This document shows, one piece after another, positions 52,646-61,053 of a DNA stretch of 64,000 nucleotides (its first letter is position 1; each line of letters opens with the position of its first letter). Under the pieces are notes generated by a model. The model saw nothing but the letters and a program-made list of their open reading frames with translations, was not told where the DNA came from and did no database searches. The stretch comes from Sphingobium sp. JS3065. Its GTDB lineage: Bacteria > Pseudomonadota > Alphaproteobacteria > Sphingomonadales > Sphingomonadaceae. The position numbers and the translations under genes were made by a program. The stretch spans positions 2,046,001 through 2,110,000 of the forward strand of contig NZ_CP102664.1 in the NCBI RefSeq assembly GCF_026427355.1, written 5' to 3'.

Positions 52646-53722
52646 TTACTGACCCGAACCCGGACCGTAGGTGATTTCCACGCGACGGTTCTGCAGTTCG
52701 CGGACGCCGTCGGCGGTTTCGACGCGGGGGTTCGATTCACCGAACGCCTGGGTCGTGATCACGCCGTCGGGGATGCCCTTCGAAGCGACATAGGCCTTGA
52801 CCGCGTCAGCACGACGCTGCGACAGACCGACGTTGTACGAGGCCGAACCCGAACGGTCCGCATAGCCCGCCAGCATGACCTGGGCGCTGCCGCAGTTGCT
52901 GTAGGCCGAAACCGCGTTGTCCAAAATGGTGGCGGCGTCAGGCGTGATGTCCGACTTGTCCCATTCGAAGAACACGATGTACGGCCCAGGGCTGCACTCG
53001 GCCACCGGCGGCGGAGGCGGCGGGGGCGGGGGCGGCGGGGGAGGCGGCGGGGGCGGAGGCGGCGGCGGAGCAGCCGGTTCGCCACCGAAGTTGTAGGTCA
53101 GACCCAGCAGCAGGCTGTGGGTGCGCAGCTTGGTTTCGACCGACGAACCGGCGGGGCCACCGATGGTGGTGTAGGCCGGGATCAGCTTGATATCGTCCTG
53201 ATTGAAGAAGCGATACTTCAGCGAGACGTCGACATGGTTGGTCAGCGGATAGCGAACGCCCGCGATCGCCTGCCAGGCGAAGCCGGTGTCCGAATCATTG
53301 ACCAGATCGTTGGCCAGCTTGCCGCGCGAAACGCCGACACCGCCGCCGACGAAGCCCTGCAGGCCGTCATCGGGACCGAAGTCCAGCAAACCGTTCAGCA
53401 TGAAGGACAGGGCCGAAGCCGCACCGCCGAAGAGGCTCTTGTCCAGGTCGACCTCGGCGCGCTTGTAGGCCGCCTCGGCTTCCAGGCGGAAACCGCCGAA
53501 ATCATAACCGATATTGGCGTCGCCATCGAAGCCCTTGTGGTAGTCCACATTGGAAATGGTGTTGCTGGCTGCACCGGCATTGCCGGGGGTGAAGGTGATG
53601 TCCTGATCTTCGACGAGAACAACGCCGGAGTCGATGCCGACATACCAGCTATTGTCACGCGCCAAGGCCGGAGTGGCCAGGGCGCTTGTGGCAAGCACGG
53701 CCGCGAGGGCAAGCTTCCGCAT
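52646..53722 (-). CDS. OmpA family outer membrane protein with polyproline linker
   Basis: A 358-residue porin. Signal peptide (LALAAVLATSALATPALA); N-terminal beta-barrel domain (about 25-215, e.g. WYVGIDSGVVLVEDQDITF, GYDFGGFRLEAEAAYKRAEV, VDVSLKYRFFNQDDIKLI); a run of more than 20 Pro (about residues 220-245); C-terminal peptidoglycan-binding domain with YIVFFEWDKSDITPDAATI, MLAGYADRSGSASYNVGLSQ and RRADAVKAYVASKGIP, including the Asp and Arg that bind diaminopimelate. It links outer membrane to peptidoglycan. AAGGGGAA precedes ATG 53722. Confidence 0.93.
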   Translation of the reverse strand: MRKLALAAVLATSALATPALARDNSWYVGIDSGVVLVEDQDITFTPGNAGAASNTISNVDYHKGFDGDANIGYDFGGFRLEAEAAYKRAEVDLDKSLFGGAASALSFMLNGLLDFGPDDGLQGFVGGGVGVSRGKLANDLVNDSDTGFAWQAIAGVRYPLTNHVDVSLKYRFFNQDDIKLIPAYTTIGGPAGSSVETKLRTHSLLLGLTYNFGGEPAAPPPPPPPPPPPPPPPPPPPPPVAECSPGPYIVFFEWDKSDITPDAATILDNAVSAYSNCGSAQVMLAGYADRSGSASYNVGLSQRRADAVKAYVASKGIPDGVITTQAFGESNPRVETADGVRELQNRRVEITYGPGSGQ

Positions 53723-53911
53723 CTGTATTCCCCTTTCAAAAGTGTCACGAAGGACTGCTGAAACCCTGTATCCGCTAGAAAGTTTCATGGCAAGTCCACA
53801 ATTGGCAAAACTGTTGCAAAAATAACGCAGTAGACCTGTCCACCCGCCCGCGAAGACTAATCAGCGGACGCCTTCTTGTAAAAAGCGGACATCCCCCAAG
53901 TCACGGCCCGG
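53723..53911. other. Gap between ompA and the GTA cluster
   Basis: About 190 bases, upstream of the leftward-transcribed ompA gene; it should hold the ompA promoter and the end of the GTA transcript. No hairpin terminator with a T-run was seen directly after the DUF2793 stop. Confidence 0.5.
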
Positions 53912-54415
53912 TCAGGCCGCAATCAAGCCATGCGCCCGCAACGCGCCCAATATGGCCACCAGTGCGGAACGGGCCTCCGCGTCCACGGTCGCGCCGCCCG
54001 ACGGATCGGCGATGGCGGCCGCCCGCGCTCCGACGACACGCGCGCCGCCGACATGGAATCCGTCGCTCCCCGCGCCGCAATCCCGCCAGCCCGTCCCGTC
54101 ATGCAACATGGCATGCCCCCTGTCCGCGACCCATAGCGAAAGCCCCGCGCGCGGAGCGGCAAAGCGCCATCCCCCCTCGGTCCAGCAGGCCAGGGCATCC
54201 TCCTGCCCCTCCCACGCGCCCGATGCGCCCGCCGCCACGATCCAGCAGGCGCCGACCGGGGGCGAAGGCGGCGGCGCATGCTCATCGGCGCTTTCCACCG
54301 CGCCATGCAGCAGCATGTCGATCCGGGCCAGCGCCTCATTGTGGAAAATTTCCTTCTGCGCCTGCCCCGCGAAAAGCTGCGGCAAGGCCCAACGGAAAGT
54401 CGAGTCCATCGTCAT
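53912..54415 (-). CDS. DUF2793 domain protein at the end of the GTA tail operon
   Basis: A 167-residue protein with the DUF2793 pattern: RWALPQLFAGQAQKEIFHNE, LARIDMLLHGAVESADEHAP, ACWIVAAGASGAWEGQEDAL and AWEGG-type WRFAAPRAGLSLWVADRG. DUF2793 proteins are found with GTA and prophage tail genes and are presumed tail-fibre or host-recognition components. The start is ATG 54415 (or 54409), 40 nt after the megatron gene on the same strand. Its C-terminal part (VVGARAAAIADPSGG) ends in a helix. Confidence 0.82.
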   Translation of the reverse strand: MTMDSTFRWALPQLFAGQAQKEIFHNEALARIDMLLHGAVESADEHAPPPSPPVGACWIVAAGASGAWEGQEDALACWTEGGWRFAAPRAGLSLWVADRGHAMLHDGTGWRDCGAGSDGFHVGGARVVGARAAAIADPSGGATVDAEARSALVAILGALRAHGLIAA

Positions 54416-54454
54416 GATGCGATTATCCTTTTTCGTTACTGGAGAAATTCCCGA

Positions 54455-56656
54455 TCAGCCCACCAAAACAATGCGCGCAGCCCGCCCCAGCGCATGGGAA
54501 CCTATCTGCCGCACCTCTACCGCCACTTCGCCCCCGCTCCCCATATCCTCGGCCACCGCCGCCGCGTCATAGGTCCAGACGGGTTGATCGGTGACGATCC
54601 GGCGCACCGCATCCGCCCCCGCCCACAGGGTCAGTTCATAAGCTTCCCGATCCTCGCCCAGCGGCACGTCGGTTCCGCTGGTCCAGCGCCACCCGTTCCT
54701 GCTCCGCCTCGTCCAGCCGACGGTCCAGCCACCCCCGCCGTCCGGCCGCGCCGTCACATGAACCGGGGAAGGCGGCGCCACGGCCTCCCCCGACACCGTC
54801 AACAGCGCCTCGCTCGGCTCGCTGTCCCCGACGCCGATCGCCGCGACCCGGACGCCTCCGCCCATCTCCGAAACCCCGCCATAGGCGGCAAACGGCTCGA
54901 TCAGCCGATCCTCCTCCAACAACAGGAAATGCTCGCCCGCCTCATGGAACGCCATCGCCCATTCGGTTCCGAACAGCCCCCGCCGCAACCCCTCCAGCCG
55001 GAAGCTCGCCTCGCCGGTCTGCACCGCATGGCTGAACTGGATCAGTTCCCGCCCGACCAGACACAGGTTGCGCCCCAGCGCCAGCGCCGCCTCATCCGCC
55101 CCGTGCAATTCCATATCCGCCGCCAGCAAAGTGACCTGAACGGCATGGACAGCATCGATCAACGTCGCGCTCCCCGCTGGCAATGGAGCGTCCACCCGCC
55201 CCATCACCGCCCGGCCCGCCGTCCGCCCGACAGGCGAAGCCTCCCCCGTCGCGCCGATGGCGAAAAGCGCCGCGCCGCGCCACCCTTCGCCACCGCTCGC
55301 CGCCGCCACGACGACCGGCGCCGTCGCCAGCCCGTCCCTGATCAGCGGCAAATCCGCCAGCATCAGCGTCGTCGGCCCATGCGGCCTGTCCGTCTGCCGC
55401 ACCACCGCGCCCGAAGACGCCCCCGCCGGTATCGCCGTCCCAGCCCCCGGCACGCGCCGAAGGGCCAGCCGCACGGCCATGGCCTCCCATTCCCGTTCCT
55501 CGATCCGCCAAAGCCCCGGCACGCCTTCGACCGTCACGACATCCCCCGGCCCGTGGCGCAGGGCGTCCCACCCGCACCGCAGCGTCATCGTCGCGCGCCC
55601 GGTCCAGGCCATCGCCATCTTCCGCGCCGCCAGCGCCCGCGCATCCTGACCCGACAGCACGACGGGCAGGTCCACCCCCTGCTCCAGCCGCCCCGGTCCC
55701 GGCCTGCCGATGCGCTGCACGCCCGCCTGATAATCACGCGCCGCATCATAATAGCGCACCGACAAAGCCACCGGCACGCCATCGGCGGCACCGCCCGACT
55801 GCTCGAACCCGTCCAAAGCCCGCCCATTCACCGCGCGGCACAGCCCAGCAGCCCCGACAACCGCTCCGCCTTCCGCCCCGGAAGCCCGCAGACGCAACCC
55901 GCCCTCTTCGGCCACGAAGGCAAGGTCGAACGCCTCCGCCAACGGCGCCAGCGCATCGCCCACATCCCTGCCGCTCGCCGCCATGCCGTCGACCCAACCC
56001 AGGCCGTCGCCCGTCAGCATCCCGCCGCTCAACTCGGCAACCATCCCGCCAACCGGAACCGCGCCCTCATCCGCCTCGATCTCGAAAGTCAGCGATGGAA
56101 TGCGATTGCCATAATCCGCCAGCGCCAGATCCTCGAACACCGCATAGGCGATCCCCCGATGCCCCGGCGTCAGCCCCAGCCCCTCCGCCGCAGCGATCAG
56201 CGGATCGACCGCCTGGTCCTCTCCCCCCATATGCAGCCGGAAAGCCCCCAGTTCCGTCTTGAAGTCCCCCGCCGCCCCGCGCAACAGGTTCCCGTCCGCC
56301 CAGACGCGCCGCACCGCCCGCACCGCCCGCGCCGACAGGGCCACCGCAAAACTCGCCGAATAGCTGTAGCTGGTGACGCTCGGCCGCCCCTTGCCCCCGC
56401 CGCTCCTGTGCCTGGTCTCCTTCAGGTCCGTCGCCCAGATCACCGTCCCCGCCACCCGCATCGTCCCGAACAGCCTGGGTATCTGCGACCCATAAGTGGA
56501 TGTCTGGACCTGCACCTCGGTCAACCGCCGCCCTTCGACCCCCTTGGGCTTGAACAGCACCGCATGATCGAAGGCATTGCCGATCAGCCCCCCGATGGCG
56601 CCACCCAGCGGCCCGCCAATGGCCGTGCCAAGGGCGGTCAACATAATCGTCGCCAT
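54455..56656 (-). CDS. GTA megatron-like tail protein (g15 equivalent, short form)
   Basis: A 733-residue baseplate/tip protein. N-terminal Gly-rich membrane-like segment ALGTAIGGPLGGAIGGLIGN, then GRRLTEVQVQTSTYGSQIPR, LFGTMRVAGTVIWATDLKET, a Phage-tail_3-like part (QAGVQRIGRPGPGRLEQGVD) and beta-rich C-terminus (SPVHVTARPDGGGGWTVGWT). In R. capsulatus GTA the corresponding protein is about 1,300 residues with an inserted TIM-barrel glycosidase-like domain; I do not see that domain here. AGGAG lies shortly before ATG 56656, 8 nt after the peptidase gene. Confidence 0.85.
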   Translation of the reverse strand: MATIMLTALGTAIGGPLGGAIGGLIGNAFDHAVLFKPKGVEGRRLTEVQVQTSTYGSQIPRLFGTMRVAGTVIWATDLKETRHRSGGGKGRPSVTSYSYSASFAVALSARAVRAVRRVWADGNLLRGAAGDFKTELGAFRLHMGGEDQAVDPLIAAAEGLGLTPGHRGIAYAVFEDLALADYGNRIPSLTFEIEADEGAVPVGGMVAELSGGMLTGDGLGWVDGMAASGRDVGDALAPLAEAFDLAFVAEEGGLRLRASGAEGGAVVGAAGLCRAVNGRALDGFEQSGGAADGVPVALSVRYYDAARDYQAGVQRIGRPGPGRLEQGVDLPVVLSGQDARALAARKMAMAWTGRATMTLRCGWDALRHGPGDVVTVEGVPGLWRIEEREWEAMAVRLALRRVPGAGTAIPAGASSGAVVRQTDRPHGPTTLMLADLPLIRDGLATAPVVVAAASGGEGWRGAALFAIGATGEASPVGRTAGRAVMGRVDAPLPAGSATLIDAVHAVQVTLLAADMELHGADEAALALGRNLCLVGRELIQFSHAVQTGEASFRLEGLRRGLFGTEWAMAFHEAGEHFLLLEEDRLIEPFAAYGGVSEMGGGVRVAAIGVGDSEPSEALLTVSGEAVAPPSPVHVTARPDGGGGWTVGWTRRSRNGWRWTSGTDVPLGEDREAYELTLWAGADAVRRIVTDQPVWTYDAAAVAEDMGSGGEVAVEVRQIGSHALGRAARIVLVG

Positions 56657-56664
56657 ATCTTCTC

Positions 56665-57036
56665 CTATTTTGGCCGCCAGTAGCCCAGCACCGGCCAGGG
56701 CGAATCCCCCGGCATCTCCACCACGCGCCCCACGCCCGCATGGGCATGGACATGCCCGCCCGGCACAACGATCATCAGATGCAGTTGCAAAGGCCCCGGC
56801 CGCACCAACGCCAGATCGCCGTCACGCGCCGCCTTGACCCGCCGCAACCCCGCCGCCCGCAACCACTCCGCCGCCAGCCCCTCATCCCCCGACCGTAGCC
56901 CATAACCCTCCGGCGCGCGCCGCCCCAGCACCAGCGCCGCCAGCCCCACGCAGTCCAGCCCCCGCTCGACCGACCGCCCATGCAAGCGAAAGCGCGCGCC
57001 CACCAACGCCCGCGCCGCCGCCACGGCCGCGCTCAA
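56665..57036 (-). CDS. GTA/phage tail NlpC/P60 peptidase (g14 equivalent)
   Basis: A 123-residue NlpC/P60-type cell wall hydrolase: ARALVGARFRLHGRSVERGL, catalytic Cys in ERGLDCVGLAALVLG, His in LHLMIVVPGGHVHAHAGVGR. In the R. capsulatus GTA the peptidase sits in the tail tip and helps DNA cross the recipient's cell wall. The start appears to be TTG 57036, which overlaps the stop of the hub gene (TTGA), mirroring the ATGA overlaps along the operon; GTG at codon 5 is an alternative. Confidence 0.87.
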   Translation of the reverse strand: MSAAVAAARALVGARFRLHGRSVERGLDCVGLAALVLGRRAPEGYGLRSGDEGLAAEWLRAAGLRRVKAARDGDLALVRPGPLQLHLMIVVPGGHVHAHAGVGRVVEMPGDSPWPVLGYWRPK

Positions 57037-57851
57037 GCCGCCCCCGGATAGCGCGTCAACAAATCCGTCCCCGGCAGATAAGGCTCCCCCCGAAAATTCA
57101 CGACATTGCCGAACCGCCCGGCGCAGGTCGCCAACTGCCGGTCACACCCCTCGGTCAGCAAGGCCAAGGCCCCCGCCTCCACCGCAAAAGGCGGCGGATC
57201 GGCCAGGCTCACGCCCTCCGCGTCATTATCCACCACCCCCTGCACGATCCCGCCATTGGCCCCGGTCAACCAGCGCAAAGTGCCGAACGCATAGGCCCCC
57301 GCCGCCAACCCGGAAACAGCCGCGACGACATCCTCCACGGCCTCGACAGCAACCACCCGCCGCCGCCCGGCCAGATCGACCCGGCACTGCCGGTCCCCCA
57401 ACGCCGCCCGGCAATCCGGCGAAGTCGAAGGCGCGACCGGCGCTTTCAAAGCCGCCATCGCTCCCACCAGCTCCGCCGTGAAGGCCCCCGCCCTGCGCGC
57501 CACCGCCCCCAACTCCCCGTGAGCCAGCAACAACCACAAATCCCCCGGAGCCTCCCACTCCGTCAGCCGCAATTCCAGCGCAGCCCCATCCCAGCGCCCC
57601 GCCATCAAATCCGCCTCACTGATCGCATCGGACACCAGAGCGCCCTCCACATCGGCGTCGCTCCCCTCGACCCCGATCCCGCTCCGCACGGCGGAGGGCG
57701 TCATCCCCGGCGCCGCCCGATACAGCAGATGCCCAACGGCCAAGTCCCGATCATGGCTGGTCAGCCCCATCGTCACCCCATCCCGCCGCTCGATCCGCCA
57801 GCAAAAGGCCAATGTCGCCAGCGGCCTGTCCAAAGCCTCCAGCCCGCTCAT
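57033..57851 (-). CDS. GTA tail hub protein, DUF2163 (g13 equivalent)
   Basis: A 272-residue protein of the DUF2163 type: TLAFCWRIERRDGVTMGLTS, HDRDLAVGHLLYRAAPGMTP, SDAISEADLMAGRWDGAALE and near the C-terminus the Cys-containing EGCDRQLATCAGRFGNVVNF and RGEPYLPGTDLLTRYP. In GTA structures this protein forms the hub, contacting an iron-sulfur cluster through its C-terminal Cys residues; that these Cys bind a cluster here is inferred. ATG 57851 overlaps the stop of the distal tail gene (ATGA). Confidence 0.88.
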   Translation of the reverse strand: MSGLEALDRPLATLAFCWRIERRDGVTMGLTSHDRDLAVGHLLYRAAPGMTPSAVRSGIGVEGSDADVEGALVSDAISEADLMAGRWDGAALELRLTEWEAPGDLWLLLAHGELGAVARRAGAFTAELVGAMAALKAPVAPSTSPDCRAALGDRQCRVDLAGRRRVVAVEAVEDVVAAVSGLAAGAYAFGTLRWLTGANGGIVQGVVDNDAEGVSLADPPPFAVEAGALALLTEGCDRQLATCAGRFGNVVNFRGEPYLPGTDLLTRYPGAA

Positions 57852-60175
57852 TCGCGTATCTCCACCAAGGGCACCGAAGGCGCTTCCCCCGCCGCGAATG
57901 TCGCCCGGTTGATATCCAGCCGATCCTCGGCAAAGCGCACCGGCACATCGAACCGGAACCCCGCCGTCAGTACCGCGCCCTCCGCCGGAGCCACATCGAA
58001 AGCGATCACCCCCAGGCCGGAATGGCTCCAGCCCCCGACCATCTCGGTCCCATCCACGGCGACCCGGATAGTTCCCGCCACCGGCCGCGTGATCCGCCGC
58101 GCCTGCGCCTCCTCGCCCAGCCCATAAAAGCGCTGCAACGGAAACTCTGCCCGCACCCCGTCGCCCAGCCCCAGCCGCTGGTCCAAAGGCCCCGGCACAC
58201 CGCCCACGCCGCAACTCCGGTCATCATAAGGATCGGTGAACCGAAACCCCCGCGCCGCCCCCCGCCGCGCCCGGAAAAAGGCGATCAGCACCGCCATATC
58301 CGCCTCCGACCGCACCCCCGGCCCCGCGTCGAAGGACAGGCGCGCATCCGCCCAGTCGCTGCTCCGCCGCTCATGCCCGGAAACGCTCTCCACGATCTGC
58401 GTCGAGAAAGCGGGTGAAACGCTCGCCTCCCGCCCTACGCCCAAAGGAAAAGCGACATCGTCAAAGGCCTGCACATCATCCTCCCCATCCAGCCGGAAGC
58501 AGGTGAAGCCGTCCCGCGCCACCTGCGGCAACGCCCAGACAAAGACCGCCGCCGTCCCCCGCTTCACCGCAGCATCCGCCGCCGCCGCAATCTCCCGCCA
58601 CTGCCCGGCATCCTCGCCCCGCAGCACGAAGCCCGAAAAATAATGCTGCTCATGAACCGGATAGCCCAGCCGCCCGACCGCCAGTTCGATCCCCAGCGCG
58701 GTCAGCCGCTCCCGCCCCTCCGTCACCCAGTCATAATCCTCCAACTGCAAAACGTCGAAAGCCGGCGAAGCCCATCCCAATGGCATGTTCGCCCGCTTCG
58801 CCTCCGGCGCCAGCGGATCGAGCACGGTCGGCAGATAGGCCAGCAAATGCGTCACCGCCCCCGGCGCCACCCCTTTCACCCAGCCGCAAAGCGCCGCCGT
58901 CGAAGCCGCCAGCACCTCCCCCGCCCGATCCAGCAAAGCCTTCTGGGCCGCACTCAAAACCCCCCGAACATCCGGGATGGAAACCAGCAAGCCGCCAAAG
59001 GCCGCCCGCGCCGCATCGTCATACAGGCAGATGCGCCCATCTCCCGGCATCACCCACCACCACGGCTCCCCCACCTGAAACTTGATCGAAATCCCAGCCG
59101 CCAAGCCAATGGAAACAAAGGCCCCCGCAACCACCCGCAAATAGCTCATCGCCCCATCATGCGCGGGCGAGAGCAAAGTCGAAGGCGGCGACCACCCCGT
59201 CAGCGCGGGCGACCCGTCCTCGGCCCGCTGCTTCCAGTCGTTCCAGCAATGCGCATCGAACAATTCATAGGAAAGCGACCAGATCACCCCCAGCCCCAGC
59301 GCCCTGGCCCTCTGCGCGAAATCCGCATGCCAGGCCGCGCAAGCCGCATTCAGCACCCCGCCCGCCAGGCTGACGTAAAATCCGCCCCCCACCGGTTCCA
59401 GCCGGAAATAATGGCTCATCCCGACATAATGGTTGATGTCCCCGCGATAGCCCAGCGCATGGATCGAAGCGACGATCCGCTCCGGCGTCTGGTTGAAGCA
59501 ATCGTCATAGCCCGTCGCCATCGACAGCCCATGCTCCGGCAACACCACGTCGCCCACGCGCAGGACGGAGCCTGCCCCGTCGCAACTTATCCCGGACAGT
59601 TCACACCAACCCTCAACCCCGGCGGCAAAGGGCGTGCTCCCCGCATCATAATCGGGCGCGGCCAGCGAGATGAACATCCGGTCGACATCCCCCGCCCAGA
59701 CCGCCTCGCCCTCGCTCAGCAGAAAGCCGCTCCTCACATCGGCAAAATCCAATGTGACGACAGCATCTTCTGCCCCACCGCTCGCATAGTTCCACAAGCG
59801 CACATACCAGGACCGCGGCACGCCCTCCGCATCCCGCCCCTCGATGGTCAGCGTCGGCCCATGCGTCTCGTCCAGCCGCCGCAGCCCGCCGCTCCGCCAC
59901 CGAAAGCGCAGCACGCAATCGCGAAAATCCCGATCCGCCTCATAGGCCAGCAGGGCATGGCTCCACTTGTCCTCCGCCTCCCAGATCAGCCCCGCCAGAT
60001 CGCCCGACCCATAGAAAACGGCATCCACCCGCAAGGCATCCGGCGCGCTGGTGACGACACTCGCCATCATCGGGCGGGGGAAATTGACGGTCCAATGGGT
60101 CGGCGCGAACCGCTTCATGAACCGCGCTTCCTGCCCCCGCCGTGCATCCGCCAGCCAATAGCTCAAAGCACTCAT
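57848..60175 (-). CDS. GTA distal tail protein with large N-terminal extension (g12 equivalent, DUF2460)
   Basis: A 775-residue protein. The C-terminal about 205 residues are a clear DUF2460 domain (FPLGVGREASVSPAFSTQIV, GHERRSSDWADARLSFDAGP, AVLIAFFRARRGAARGFRFT), equivalent to the roughly 210-residue distal tail protein of R. capsulatus GTA. The first 560 or so residues are extra: a beta-rich part (1-200) and a region from about 215 that looks like a TIM barrel of a glycoside hydrolase (GYRGDINHYVGMSHYFRLEP, LGVIWSLSYELFDAHCWNDW, ISIKFQVGEPWWWVMPGDGR, FDVLQLEDYDW). Overlaps the hub and tape-measure genes by ATGA. Such a protein is sometimes annotated as non-contractile tail sheath. Confidence 0.85.
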   Translation of the reverse strand: MSALSYWLADARRGQEARFMKRFAPTHWTVNFPRPMMASVVTSAPDALRVDAVFYGSGDLAGLIWEAEDKWSHALLAYEADRDFRDCVLRFRWRSGGLRRLDETHGPTLTIEGRDAEGVPRSWYVRLWNYASGGAEDAVVTLDFADVRSGFLLSEGEAVWAGDVDRMFISLAAPDYDAGSTPFAAGVEGWCELSGISCDGAGSVLRVGDVVLPEHGLSMATGYDDCFNQTPERIVASIHALGYRGDINHYVGMSHYFRLEPVGGGFYVSLAGGVLNAACAAWHADFAQRARALGLGVIWSLSYELFDAHCWNDWKQRAEDGSPALTGWSPPSTLLSPAHDGAMSYLRVVAGAFVSIGLAAGISIKFQVGEPWWWVMPGDGRICLYDDAARAAFGGLLVSIPDVRGVLSAAQKALLDRAGEVLAASTAALCGWVKGVAPGAVTHLLAYLPTVLDPLAPEAKRANMPLGWASPAFDVLQLEDYDWVTEGRERLTALGIELAVGRLGYPVHEQHYFSGFVLRGEDAGQWREIAAAADAAVKRGTAAVFVWALPQVARDGFTCFRLDGEDDVQAFDDVAFPLGVGREASVSPAFSTQIVESVSGHERRSSDWADARLSFDAGPGVRSEADMAVLIAFFRARRGAARGFRFTDPYDDRSCGVGGVPGPLDQRLGLGDGVRAEFPLQRFYGLGEEAQARRITRPVAGTIRVAVDGTEMVGGWSHSGLGVIAFDVAPAEGAVLTAGFRFDVPVRFAEDRLDINRATFAAGEAPSVPLVEIRE

Positions 60176-60711
60176 CCGCTGATCGCCCCCCTCACGGCCC
60201 TCGCCACCTGCCGCGCACTGCGCGAAAGCAGTCGGGCGCTATCCGCCCCCTGCCCCTGCACCGCGATGCTCACCCGCACATCCCGCACCCCGCCGCCGCC
60301 GTTGGGCACGACCTGCCCGCTCGCCGTCGGCACGAAGACCTCCGGCCCCCGCTCCCCCACGACATAGGCCCGCCCCGGCGCCACCGGCCCGCCAGTCGCC
60401 CGCCCCGGCAGGCCCAGCACGGACGCCGCCAACCCGACCAGCCCACCGCCGCCGACACTGTCCATCCCCACCCGCAACGCATTGGCAGCGATGTCATCCA
60501 GCACCCGCAGAGCGACAGCCTTCAGTTCCTCGAACCCGAACTTCCCGGACCGGGCGGCCCGCAGCAACTCCCGCTCGATCCGCCGCCCGGCCCGCTCCGC
60601 ACCGTTCGCGAGAGTCCCTTCCAATTCCTCCCGCATGACGCCCACATCCTGGGCCAATCCCCGCGTATCCGCCCGCACCCGCACGACCAGATTGTCGATT
60701 TCCTCGTCCAT
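60172..60711 (-). CDS. GTA tape measure protein, short (g11 equivalent)
   Basis: A 179-residue protein: helical N-terminal half (MDEEIDNLVVRVRADTRGLA, VMREELEGTLANGAERAGRR, LEELKAVALRVLDDIAANAL-like) and a Gly-rich C-terminal part (GGGGLVGLAASVLGLPGRAT, GPEVFVPTASGQVVPNGGGG). This is the GTA-type tape measure, much shorter than in siphophages, in line with a short tail. GGGGGCGGG precedes ATG 60711. Its last bases overlap the distal tail gene (ATGA). Confidence 0.82.
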   Translation of the reverse strand: MDEEIDNLVVRVRADTRGLAQDVGVMREELEGTLANGAERAGRRIERELLRAARSGKFGFEELKAVALRVLDDIAANALRVGMDSVGGGGLVGLAASVLGLPGRATGGPVAPGRAYVVGERGPEVFVPTASGQVVPNGGGGVRDVRVSIAVQGQGADSARLLSRSARQVARAVRGAISG

Positions 60712-60746
60712 CCCGCCCCCCAAAGCTCATTTTGAAGCACAACATG

Positions 60747-60839
60747 CTCCTGCGAAGGCAGGAGCCCAGAGCTTGGAACTGACTTCCCGCCCCGACCCCA
60801 CACCCCCACCCCGTTCGTTTCGAGCGAAGTCGAGAAACG
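60747..60839. repeat. Two intergenic repeats inside the GTA operon
   Basis: CTCCTGC-GAAG-GCAGGAG then CCCAG (60747-60769), like 30770; and GTTCGTTTCGAGCGAAGTCG followed by AGAAACG (60813-60839), related to 39761 and 51785. They occupy the 144-base gap between the tail chaperone and tape measure genes. Confidence 0.7.
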
Positions 60840-60855
60840 GAGTCACCCCCAAGCC

Positions 60856-61053
60856 TCAATCCGGCATCCCGGCCCGCAACCTCTCCAACTCCCCCCGATC
60901 CATCCCCACCCACGCTTCCTCCTCATCCCCGCGAGCCGCCCGCAAAACGCTCTCCAGTTCCGCCGGGGTCGACCGCCAGAATTCCTCCGGCCGCCACCCC
61001 AGCAACCACCCCGCGACCCCGGCCAGCCGCGCCGCCGCCTTGAAAAAGCTCAT
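60856..61053 (-). CDS. Phage tail assembly chaperone-like protein (g10.1 equivalent)
   Basis: A 65-residue protein: MSFFKAAARLAGVAGWLLGW, RPEEFWRSTPAELESVLRAA, MDRGELERLRAGMPD. It has the form of the small DUF2376-like tail chaperone found after g10 in GTA clusters ('FWRxTPxEL'). ATG 61053 overlaps the upstream g10 stop (ATGA). The following gap with repeats breaks the overlap chain to the tape measure gene. Confidence 0.82.
   Translation of the reverse strand: MSFFKAAARLAGVAGWLLGWRPEEFWRSTPAELESVLRAARGDEEEAWVGMDRGELERLRAGMPD

Noticed and set aside
54278..56683. Plus-strand open frame of about 801 codons opposite the megatron gene
   Set aside because: Arg/His/Pro-rich antisense shadow; the minus strand encodes a recognisable tail protein within an operon.
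58643..60367. Plus-strand open frame of about 574 codons opposite the distal tail gene
   Set aside because: Same kind of GC-driven shadow, no domain or plausible start.
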